Shown: positions 28,941 to 35,498 of the stretch, piece by piece
How the letters are laid out: every line of letters starts with the position of its first letter
Position numbering within the stretch: position 1 is the stretch's first letter
From: an uncultured Pelagibacteraceae bacterium
GTDB taxonomy: Bacteria > Pseudomonadota > Alphaproteobacteria > Pelagibacterales > Pelagibacteraceae
Assembly: GCA_902527635.1 (NCBI GenBank)
Contig: CABZPS010000008.1
Location: 1 to 35,498, forward strand
Length of the DNA: 35,498 bases
Direction of reading: 5' to 3'
Notes under the pieces: generated by a model
What the model was told of the DNA's origin: nothing
Databases searched by the model: none
Seen by the model: the letters and a program-made list of their open reading frames with translations, nothing else
Position numbers and translations under genes: made by a program

Positions 28941-29954
28941 ATGTTTGAAAAATTAGAAGAACTTGCAAAAAATAATAAAAAAATTTCTGATTTTCATATT
29001 AGAAGTGGCTGGCCGTTAGCTTATCGTCAAACTGGTGAGATTCATAAAATTCAAGAAGTTGTAGTTAAAGCTCAGGATCTTCAAGATTTATTATCAACAA
29101 ACTGTAATGAAATTGAGATGAAAAGATTCAAGGATACTCATGAATTAGATTCCTCAGTAACTTTAAGTGGATTAAGATTTAGAGCAAACTTTTACAAAAC
29201 TATTCATGGTCCTGCTGCAGTATTAAGAAGAGTTGAGAGTATAATTCCGACAATGGATCAATTTGATCTACCACCTGTTCTTTATGATATCATCGATATG
29301 CATAAAGGTTTGGTCTTAGTGACAGGTCCAACAGGTTCGGGTAAGTCGACAACTCTTGCAGCAATAGTCAATGAGATTAACAAGACAAGAACTTCAAATA
29401 TTATAACGGTTGAAGACCCAGTTGAATTTATTCATAAAGATATAAAGAGTATTGTTTCTCACAGAGAGGTTGGAAAACAAACTCAATCTTTCGCAAGCGC
29501 ATTAAAAGCCGCATTGAGAGAAGATCCAGATGTTATATTGGTAGGAGAAATGAGAGATCTTGAAACAGTTTCACTTGCTCTCACTGCTGCTGAAACTGGT
29601 CATTTAGTATTTGGAACACTTCATACGAGTGGTGCACCAAGTACGATTAATAGAATTATAGATGTATTTCCACCAGAGCAACAAGCTCAAATAAGAGCAC
29701 AGATTTCTACATCTCTAAAAATGGTAGTAACTCAAAGACTTCTAAAAACTAAAGATAATCAAGGCCGTTGTGGTGCTTTTGAAGTGATGAAGTGCACACC
29801 TCCAATTCAAAACTTAATAAGAGAAGCTAAAATTCATCAGATCCCAAGCATTATGCAAACTGCTGTCAAAGATGGTATGATCACAATGACTAAGTCTTTA
29901 GAAGATTTAGTAAAAGCAGGCAAAATAGATGCAAGCTCAGGACGAGAAAATTAA
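28941..29954 (+). CDS. pilT: Type IV pilus retraction ATPase, PilT type
   Basis: Hexameric secretion-type ATPase that drives pilus disassembly, working at the cytoplasmic face of the inner membrane. The 337-residue protein has the short PilT layout, without the N-terminal domain of PilB. It shows the start SDFHIRSGWPL, Walker A GPTGSGKST, the Asp box TVEDPVEFIH, Walker B LREDPDVILVGEMRD, the His box HLVFGTLHTSGA and the C-terminal NLIREAKIHQIPS, close to the PilT-specific AIRNLIRE motif. It opens the operon, and its end overlaps the first prepilin gene by 26 bases. No pilB, pilC or pilD is in this window. Confidence 0.93.
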   Translation: MFEKLEELAKNNKKISDFHIRSGWPLAYRQTGEIHKIQEVVVKAQDLQDLLSTNCNEIEMKRFKDTHELDSSVTLSGLRFRANFYKTIHGPAAVLRRVESIIPTMDQFDLPPVLYDIIDMHKGLVLVTGPTGSGKSTTLAAIVNEINKTRTSNIITVEDPVEFIHKDIKSIVSHREVGKQTQSFASALKAALREDPDVILVGEMRDLETVSLALTAAETGHLVFGTLHTSGAPSTINRIIDVFPPEQQAQIRAQISTSLKMVVTQRLLKTKDNQGRCGAFEVMKCTPPIQNLIREAKIHQIPSIMQTAVKDGMITMTKSLEDLVKAGKIDASSGREN

Positions 29955-30693
29955 AGGATTTTCACTTTTAGAACTTATAGTAGTCGTAGTGCTTGTTGGC
30001 ATAGTATCGGCTATTGGTTATCCTCAATTTAGTGAATGGAGAAAAGATCGTGAAGTCAGAGATGCAGTGGTAAAAATCAAATCTCTCATTGAAGGAATAA
30101 ATGCACAAGTTCAAAGGGGTCAATACGCATTTGTTCAAGTGCATGTACAAGCTGGAGCTGGGGATTCAGGTGGAGTAAAGGAAGTAGGAAAGGAGGATGT
30201 AACTGAAGACGGGATCATTGTTACATCTAAAGGTATGAAAGCTAAAACATTAGGTAATAAGCTAAATGCTAATAATGATTTTCGTGACAATCCAAGTGAT
30301 CGATGTAACATAACCGAACCAGATTACTGGGATGATGATCCAAGTCTTGGTGTTAAAAAAAATGAGGTAAGACAAATTAGCTTTGAAAATATTCTAACAA
30401 ACTGGCCAGGTGCATCTGGAACTGAAGGAATTGGAGCAATCTGTTTTGGTAAAAATGAATTATGGTTTTCAGGTGCAAAGCAATTAGAGTCTAGTGGAGT
30501 TCCTGACTATTTTTTATTTCTATGCTCAGATCATGGTGATAAATCAAGTTGTGATGTAGACACAAATGGTAATCCAACTAGATATAATAAGCATTTATAT
30601 AGTATTGAATGGTCAAGGTTTGGTAATATTTCATTATCAAGATATAATTTTACAACTAAAAATTCCACTGATGGAGATTGGACAGATCAGTAA
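29929..30693 (+). CDS. Type IV prepilin-like protein, FimU/GspH-like minor pilin
   Basis: The 254-residue product begins with a 10-residue leader ending in Gly (EKIKG) followed by FSLLELIVVVVLVGIVSAIG, the prepilin-peptidase site with Glu at +5 and the hydrophobic N-terminal helix. The globular part is long for a minor pilin and carries several Cys (DRCN, AICFG, LFLCS, SSCDV) that could pair. Position first in a set of four prepilins fits the FimU/FimT/GspH slot of a priming complex. The start codon lies inside the pilT gene, so translation is coupled. The assignment to the slot is by order, not by fold. Confidence 0.82.
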   Translation: MQAQDEKIKGFSLLELIVVVVLVGIVSAIGYPQFSEWRKDREVRDAVVKIKSLIEGINAQVQRGQYAFVQVHVQAGAGDSGGVKEVGKEDVTEDGIIVTSKGMKAKTLGNKLNANNDFRDNPSDRCNITEPDYWDDDPSLGVKKNEVRQISFENILTNWPGASGTEGIGAICFGKNELWFSGAKQLESSGVPDYFLFLCSDHGDKSSCDVDTNGNPTRYNKHLYSIEWSRFGNISLSRYNFTTKNSTDGDWTDQ

Positions 30694-31305
30694 ATGATGA
30701 ACAAAAAAAATTCAGGACTTTCAATTTTAGAAGCTTTGGTATCAACTGCTATCGTAGGCATAGGATTTATTGCAATATTGCAAATGACTAATTTTTCTGT
30801 TCAATCAATAGATAACTCTGGTGAAAGAACTAAGGCAAATTTCATCACAACCATGATAGTTGAGGATGTTATCGGAAATAGAAATACTTTTTATGGAAAA
30901 AAAGCAGAGGATATGAAAGTACCCACTGCAACTAATCCAAAGTTTTCAGAACATTTAAGTCAAAATCCGTGGAGTGCAGACAAGTGTGTAAAACCTTCGG
31001 AGGATGAAGCAAACAGCGGTAGTTCCGAAAAAGACATTTATACTGGTCAAACAGATAATGCTCCAGAAAATAAAGTGTCTAAATGGTCTGGAGTTTTAAC
31101 GGAAAATAGATTTCTAAAATGTAAAAGCAATAAAGAAACTAAAAAACTACAAGTTTTTAAGATGTGTAGATGGGATGGTTGCCCAGTAAAAAATGACAAT
31201 GTATATGATGACCCAATGTATATTGGTCGACTGGAAGTGATGCTAAACGATGGAAAGAAACGAAAATATATTTACTTTCAATCTGATTATAAAATTAAAG
31301 AGTAA
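30694..31305 (+). CDS. Type IV prepilin-like protein, PilV-like minor pilin
   Basis: A 203-residue protein with leader MMNKKNSG, then LSILEALVSTAIVGIGFIAI: Gly at -1 and Glu at +5 as in prepilins, with the ILEALV wording usual for PilV/GspI. The C-terminal domain has four or five Cys (DKCV, FLKCK, KMCRWDGC). The ATG directly follows the TAA of the previous gene with no spacer. Its own TAA overlaps the next ATG by one base (TAATG), so the set is translated as a chain. Confidence 0.82.
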   Translation: MMNKKNSGLSILEALVSTAIVGIGFIAILQMTNFSVQSIDNSGERTKANFITTMIVEDVIGNRNTFYGKKAEDMKVPTATNPKFSEHLSQNPWSADKCVKPSEDEANSGSSEKDIYTGQTDNAPENKVSKWSGVLTENRFLKCKSNKETKKLQVFKMCRWDGCPVKNDNVYDDPMYIGRLEVMLNDGKKRKYIYFQSDYKIKE

Positions 31306-32273
31306 TGAAAAAAGGATTAAATAAAATTTCTGGGCTTACTTTAATTGAAATTTTGATAGGTATTGTAGTTTCCTCATTAATGATGGCGGCAATTTACTCA
31401 ACTTATTCAATAGTAAATAATACTTACAATCAAGTTATAGAAAAAGCAAAAATAAGTAGGTCATCAAGAGATTTAATAGAGTTATTAATACGAGATACTA
31501 GAATGGCCGGTTTTAAATATTATTTAGGAATAAATACTTTAGGGTATCCAAAAGAAACCTATTTGAATTTTAATGGCGGAAATACTTCAATTCAAGAAAG
31601 TCATGATCCTATTGTAATTATTCCAGCTGAACAAAAAGGATTAGGACATTATGTGAGTGATGTCATTGAAGATTATGATGGAGATCTTAATGATGTTTTT
31701 GATGCTGAGCAAGCTATAAGAATACCTGATTATAAATCAAAATGTTGTGACAAAATTCATATTGTTTATGATGATTTTAATCAAAGTGACAACTTACAGC
31801 CTTACAAAAGATATAAAGTGACTTATTATGCTTTAGCTAGAACAGATGGCGGTGAAAACAGATACGCAATTTACAAATCTAAGATTGAGTGGCAACAAGC
31901 AAGAACTAGTGAAGCGGCTAAATTTCCAGAAGAAGGAAAATGGATAACTTATCCTGAATGTGCAGAATGCTATCACAATCAACTTGTAAGAGATTATGTT
32001 GATGATATGGAGTTTATCCCAATTGGAAAAGAAGGACAAAAAATTCCATATCCAAATCCAACTACATCTGCTGGTAGAGAAAGTTTATATAATCTTAGAG
32101 CTGTTGATATCAGAATAGCTTTTAAGTCAAAGAAAGATTTTTTTAGATCAATAAACCCGGATAGAAGTTTAAAGGGTTTTTCAAAAGATGCTGTTGAATT
32201 CAATGACAGAAAATTAAGAGATAATGTTGTTGTGACAGTTTATACAAGAAATATAGGGGGTGATATTTTCTGA
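31305..32273 (+). CDS. Type IV prepilin-like protein, PilW-like minor pilin
   Basis: A 322-residue protein with leader MKKGLNKISG and the hydrophobic stretch LTLIEILIGIVVSSLMMAA, Glu at +5. The RDTRMAGF phrase shortly after the helix is characteristic of PilW/GspJ-type minor pilins (R.AGF), which supports the slot. The globular domain holds a Cys-Cys pair (KCCDK) and a CxxC (CAECYH), unusual enough to suggest disulfides or metal binding. It overlaps both neighbours by one base (TAATG upstream, TGATG downstream). Confidence 0.85.
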   Translation: MKKGLNKISGLTLIEILIGIVVSSLMMAAIYSTYSIVNNTYNQVIEKAKISRSSRDLIELLIRDTRMAGFKYYLGINTLGYPKETYLNFNGGNTSIQESHDPIVIIPAEQKGLGHYVSDVIEDYDGDLNDVFDAEQAIRIPDYKSKCCDKIHIVYDDFNQSDNLQPYKRYKVTYYALARTDGGENRYAIYKSKIEWQQARTSEAAKFPEEGKWITYPECAECYHNQLVRDYVDDMEFIPIGKEGQKIPYPNPTTSAGRESLYNLRAVDIRIAFKSKKDFFRSINPDRSLKGFSKDAVEFNDRKLRDNVVVTVYTRNIGGDIF

Positions 32274-33142
32274 TGGTTAAAAAGAATCAAAATGGATTTA
32301 CTCTAATTTTATCTTTAGTTTTATTACTAGTCATGTCATTGATGGGTGGAAGCTTAATTGTAATTGCCTCTGGAGATCATCAAAGTAATAATACGAGTGA
32401 CCAATATCAACAGACCTTTTATGTTGCTGAACATGCGTTAATCGAAGCACAAAAACATCTTATTAATAGGATGAAAGGACCATGGGTTACTAATCAAGAT
32501 TTAGAAAATTGTGGGACAGAAGGTGAAGAATGTAATATTAGCAATTATGATCAATCATTACCTGATGATATAAGTGAGGAAGAAAAAGATAAAGCTGAAG
32601 CAGAGCATGAAAATTACTTAAATCAACTTTTGGAGCAAACAGCTCCTGAACTAGATGGTGATGGTAATGTAATATCTAATGCGAATGGAGCTGCAAGAAA
32701 TATTGATCAAAGGGATATTCCAAGCAATATAGTAACGCCAACAAAAACACCTTGTTATAAAAGTTTTAAAAATTTATTAAGAAAAACAAAAGATAGTGAT
32801 GGTGATGTAATTGATCAAAAGGTGACTAATCATTTTTTTAATCAAGGTTTTGGAGATGTGATTTCACCAATTATTTCAATTACAGGATTACCCACTTTAG
32901 AACAGGAAAAAGAAAAAGAGTATTTGAATAGATTTAGATTCGAATATTTTGCTATTAATGCTGGATCAAAAACTTTTAAAGGAGCTGGTCAAAGTATAAA
33001 AAAAACCTCAACAAATGTTCAAAGGCAAGGAACTGCCTACAAGATATATGGTTGTGGTTATTTAATGCCAAAAGGCGATGCTGGATACGAAGACCCTGAA
33101 ATATTAATACCTTTAGAATCTGTGATAGTTTTATCTACTTAA
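32273..33142 (+). CDS. PilX-like minor pilin
   Basis: A 289-residue protein with leader MVKKNQNG and a hydrophobic segment FTLILSLVLLLVMSLMGGSL. Position +5 is Leu in place of the usual Glu, which is known for PilX/GspK-type tip subunits that need not contact a subunit above them. The segment YQQTFYVAEHALIEAQ after the helix matches the PilX pattern (AE.AL..A). The later domain is acidic (GTEGEECN, DDISEEEKDKAEAEHE) with Cys in ENCG, EECN, TPCYK and YGCGY. It is followed by a 68-base gap. Confidence 0.83.
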   Translation: MVKKNQNGFTLILSLVLLLVMSLMGGSLIVIASGDHQSNNTSDQYQQTFYVAEHALIEAQKHLINRMKGPWVTNQDLENCGTEGEECNISNYDQSLPDDISEEEKDKAEAEHENYLNQLLEQTAPELDGDGNVISNANGAARNIDQRDIPSNIVTPTKTPCYKSFKNLLRKTKDSDGDVIDQKVTNHFFNQGFGDVISPIISITGLPTLEQEKEKEYLNRFRFEYFAINAGSKTFKGAGQSIKKTSTNVQRQGTAYKIYGCGYLMPKGDAGYEDPEILIPLESVIVLST

Positions 33143-33179
33143 GCACAAAATGACCAATTAAAATTTAATAAGGTATTTA

Positions 33180-33185
33180 TATAAT
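33180..33185 (+). promoter_or_regulatory. Possible -10 element before the secreted-protein and pilY1-like genes
   Basis: The 68-base gap 33143-33210 is the only real spacer inside the pilus operon. It holds a perfect TATAAT at 33180-33185, which would place a transcript start near 33192, about 19 bases before the next ATG. No good -35 is seen at 17 bases, so this may be chance in AT-rich DNA. Confidence 0.25.
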
Positions 33186-33210
33186 TAAATTATTTAGTAT
33201 TATTTAAAAA

Positions 33211-33732
33211 ATGAAAAATTATACCAAATTTTTTTTAATTATTATTTTTACATTTGTTTCTTGGTCTTCTCATGCATGTGATTTCTTGAATCTACCACTT
33301 GGAACTCAAATGACAAAATTAACTGATAAATATGAAAATTTATATGATATGGATGAGGACGAAACTGATGATACAGTTTACAAATATACTTATAGAGCTA
33401 AAGATTTTTGCCAAGAAAAAGAGTTGAGTAATACTTACTTATTTGTTTTTGTACAAAATTTAAAACTCATTGGATTTAGATTAAAAATCTTGCATGATGA
33501 TCTTGAAAAAGATGAATTACAGAGATTTACCAAATCAAATATTGGTTCTATTGATGATAAAGTTAAGGGAAAAAAATGGTTTGGAACAGTTCAAGTTAAT
33601 TCAGTAGATAGATTTATTTTATTTAGTAAAAGCAAAACATACGACTCTAAGTTATTAGAAACCCTTTCAATTACTTCAGGTGATTATCGAGAATTATTAT
33701 ATAGTCCTGATGTAGAGGAAGTTATAATGTGA
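33211..33732 (+). CDS. Small secreted protein of unknown family in the pilus operon
   Basis: A 173-residue protein with a signal peptide (1-22, KFFLIIIFTFVSWSSHA before CDF). The mature protein would begin with Cys23; the preceding SSHA is not a good lipobox, so a soluble periplasmic or exported protein is more likely than a lipoprotein. It contains a second Cys in KDFCQEK that could pair with it, and an acidic stretch DMDEDETDD. No family was recognised. It lies between the PilX-like and PilY1-like genes and its stop overlaps the pilY1 GTG, so a role in assembling or modifying the pilus tip is an inference from position only. Confidence 0.75.
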   Translation: MKNYTKFFLIIIFTFVSWSSHACDFLNLPLGTQMTKLTDKYENLYDMDEDETDDTVYKYTYRAKDFCQEKELSNTYLFVFVQNLKLIGFRLKILHDDLEKDELQRFTKSNIGSIDDKVKGKKWFGTVQVNSVDRFILFSKSKTYDSKLLETLSITSGDYRELLYSPDVEEVIM

Positions 33733-35498
33733 GCATGATAAATTTTTTTAAAAAGATAACAATCATTTTATTTTTATTTTGTTTTAATCAAATGGTTATG
33801 GCTAAACCTATTCCCCCTGGCTCAGGTGAGGGAGATGTTCCAGCAAATATTTTGATACTTTTAGATAACTCTAAAAGTATGTCTAATAATAAAATAGGTG
33901 CAACTTATAAAAGTGTTATTGGAGCTACAATTGATGGTGCAGGTAACAAAATATTAGCTTCTGCCGACACAGAAAGAGGTGGTCTATATAAATTAGACTC
34001 TGCAGGAGACCCTATAAATTTTGAAGGTGTGAAACGTAACGGTGTTTCGTACTCAGTTGAGACATGGTATCCCTCTGATGCAAGAGACAAAACATGTGAC
34101 TATAAACTAACAAAAAACAGTTTGACTGGCTCATTTACACTACCAGTCCATAGAAGAACTGCTCACGTTCAATACAAAACTGGTGTTTCAATGAAAGACA
34201 CAAATATTAATGAAAATTTAATTTTTTTCTTAATGTGGGCTAATGGATCAGAAAGTTACATTGTTGGTTTAAATGAAACAACTCTTCAGTGTAGAATTGC
34301 AATTCTACAAACAGATGCATCACCAACCAGAAATTTTGACTTTGCGACAAAAGATGGAGATTTAATTATGGTTGCCTTAGGCACAGCATCAGGAACTAAA
34401 AAATCATCATTTACCTCTTGCAATTTATCTCAATCCGATTGTGAGGAAAAAATAGCAATAGGTAAAAGTTCTGGCACAACTAAATTTGGACAGAAAGCGA
34501 CCAAGTCATGGAAAATTGGTTTAGATAGTAATGCAAGCTATGTTTATGTATCAGACAGTAAGGGCATATTTGGTTTTGAACTTAATGACAATACAGTACC
34601 AATGATTAGTAATATGAATACAATAGCTAAAAATTGTCCTGGAGCTCCCAGTGGAATATTATCTAAAACGCAAGATCATATTACTTTTGATGTCTCAAGT
34701 GAAGGTGATAATATTTTTTTCGCTGTTAGTAAAAAAAGAAGACACTTACAAAGAATAATATTTAGAGCGGATGGGTCTTGTTATGCTCAAAACAAGTCAA
34801 CTATAGGTGTAAAAAAGAATCAAGAAAACAAAGGTTCAGCTGGTGGATTAATTTCTACTAAAGTTAATTTTACAGCGACCCCCTCAGCAGTATCAGTGAT
34901 TGGTAATAGAGTTTTAATTACGCATGGTTCTTTTGTTGATGAATTTTTTGGAGATAGAATATTAGGTGGAGCTAGAGATACTGCTTGGCAAAATCAAATA
35001 GGTGGTGGCAGAATTACCAGATGGGAGGGAGCAAAAAAAGCAATTTCTTCAGTTTTATCAGATAGCACTTTAACTAGTGGAGCTAATTTTGGATTTGGTT
35101 GGTGGAGTGCAGGAGAAGACAATAAAACTGGGTGGTATTGTGACAAAGATGGAACAAACTGTACATATTGGACAGGCTGGGATGCTGCAAAAAATGAACA
35201 CAAGGAATGTAGCACTAATTATAATAACGTTTGTTTAGCTGTTCCAATCGGGACCGAGGGCGCTTCACAAACAATAGGGATACTTAATTCAATTTCAACT
35301 CGAGCAGGTACTGATAGTCATGCCTGGTCTCAAATGGCAAGTGGATATTTCAATGCTAACGCGCCGAATGGTGAAATAGAAAATTTTGATATCGACACAA
35401 CTTGTCAGTTAAATTATGTAATTGTTATAAGCGATGGGATGATGAGAAATCATGGTTTAACTCAAATCGCTACTAAAAATAATTTGCAAGGTAGTACC
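33729..35498 (+). CDS. PilY1-like pilus tip adhesin with von Willebrand A motif, 5' part only
   Basis: The frame stays open to the last base, giving 590 residues of a larger protein. GTG at 33729 overlaps the previous stop (GTGA) and has GAGGAA at 33715-33720 at good spacing; ATG at 33735 is the alternative. Residues 1-25 are a signal peptide (VMA before KPIPP). ANILILLDNSKSM supplies a metal-site DxSxS (Asp46, Ser48, Ser50) of a vWA domain. A vWA-like helix and strand (GAKKAISSVLSD, ANFGFGWWSAG) and the later YVIVISDG come only near residues 430-570, so a long insertion splits the domain. There are over ten Cys. The position after four minor pilins is that of pilY1. Confidence 0.85.
   Translation, partial: MSMINFFKKITIILFLFCFNQMVMAKPIPPGSGEGDVPANILILLDNSKSMSNNKIGATYKSVIGATIDGAGNKILASADTERGGLYKLDSAGDPINFEGVKRNGVSYSVETWYPSDARDKTCDYKLTKNSLTGSFTLPVHRRTAHVQYKTGVSMKDTNINENLIFFLMWANGSESYIVGLNETTLQCRIAILQTDASPTRNFDFATKDGDLIMVALGTASGTKKSSFTSCNLSQSDCEEKIAIGKSSGTTKFGQKATKSWKIGLDSNASYVYVSDSKGIFGFELNDNTVPMISNMNTIAKNCPGAPSGILSKTQDHITFDVSSEGDNIFFAVSKKRRHLQRIIFRADGSCYAQNKSTIGVKKNQENKGSAGGLISTKVNFTATPSAVSVIGNRVLITHGSFVDEFFGDRILGGARDTAWQNQIGGGRITRWEGAKKAISSVLSDSTLTSGANFGFGWWSAGEDNKTGWYCDKDGTNCTYWTGWDAAKNEHKECSTNYNNVCLAVPIGTEGASQTIGILNSISTRAGTDSHAWSQMASGYFNANAPNGEIENFDIDTTCQLNYVIVISDGMMRNHGLTQIATKNNLQGST

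Noticed and set aside
33905..34090. Minus-strand frame of 61 codons within the pilY1-like gene
   Set aside because: Antisense shadow of a long, clearly coding plus-strand frame. The frame at 34994-35215 is rejected for the same reason.

Overview
The window is strongly AT-rich and very tightly packed. Most neighbouring genes overlap by a few bases or sit 1-7 bases apart, and the longest stretch without a gene is 207 bases (28734-28940). No stretch of 300 bases or more lacks a gene. Gene order and families are alphaproteobacterial: prs-rplY-pth-ychF, lgt-midA-pgeF with a divergent ubiK, uvrC-pgsA, petABC, and a MarR/OmpR-type regulator pair. Together with the Lys/Asn/Ile-rich proteins and minimal spacers this suggests a streamlined marine SAR11 (Pelagibacterales, 'Candidatus Pelagibacter'-like) chromosome. 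That assignment is inference from composition and synteny, not from a marker gene.

Layout. 1-3035 (+): tail of a TPR protein, ispE (isoprenoid precursors), a tRNA-Gln gene and, 3 bases after its CCA end, a CCA-adding/poly(A) polymerase-family gene. 3032-4815 (-): greA, hemF, trmL. 4909-7468 (+): petABC, the complete cytochrome bc1 complex. 7445-13388 (-): one long block, ychF, pth, rplY, prs, pgeF, midA, lgt, covering translation quality control, PRPP synthesis, cell-wall scavenging or purine oxidation, complex I maturation and lipoprotein lipidation. 13438-13689 (+): ubiK. 13667-16074 (-): MarR regulator, OmpR-type response regulator and EnvZ-type histidine kinase. 16141-17022 (+): ilvE. 17019-23719 (-): uvrB, a FolM/PTR1-like reductase, a secreted alpha/beta hydrolase, folB, uvrC, pgsA, an overlapping run that mixes excision repair with pterin metabolism. 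23756-24946 (+): aspartate aminotransferase. 24948-26842 (-): trxB followed by a frameshifted ADP-ribosylglycohydrolase-family gene. 26864-28463 (+): an ELM1-family protein and a 2OG-Fe(II) oxygenase-like protein. 28494-28733 (-): a small membrane protein.

28941-35498 (+) is the most distinctive part: a type IV pilus minor-pilin operon. It encodes a PilT-type retraction ATPase, four prepilin-like proteins in the order FimU/GspH-like, PilV-like, PilW-like, PilX-like, a small secreted protein of unknown family, and the first 590 residues of a PilY1-like adhesin. In that adhesin a von Willebrand A metal site appears to be split by a long insertion. The gene runs off the window.

Three gene calls are easily lost by automatic ORF finding. 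pgeF has no ATG, GTG or TTG upstream of its conserved core and seems to start at CTG or another non-standard codon. The ADP-ribosylglycohydrolase-like gene is split by one extra A in a nine-A tract. The PilY1-like gene is open to the window end. No insertion sequences, CRISPR arrays, rRNA or phage genes were seen.
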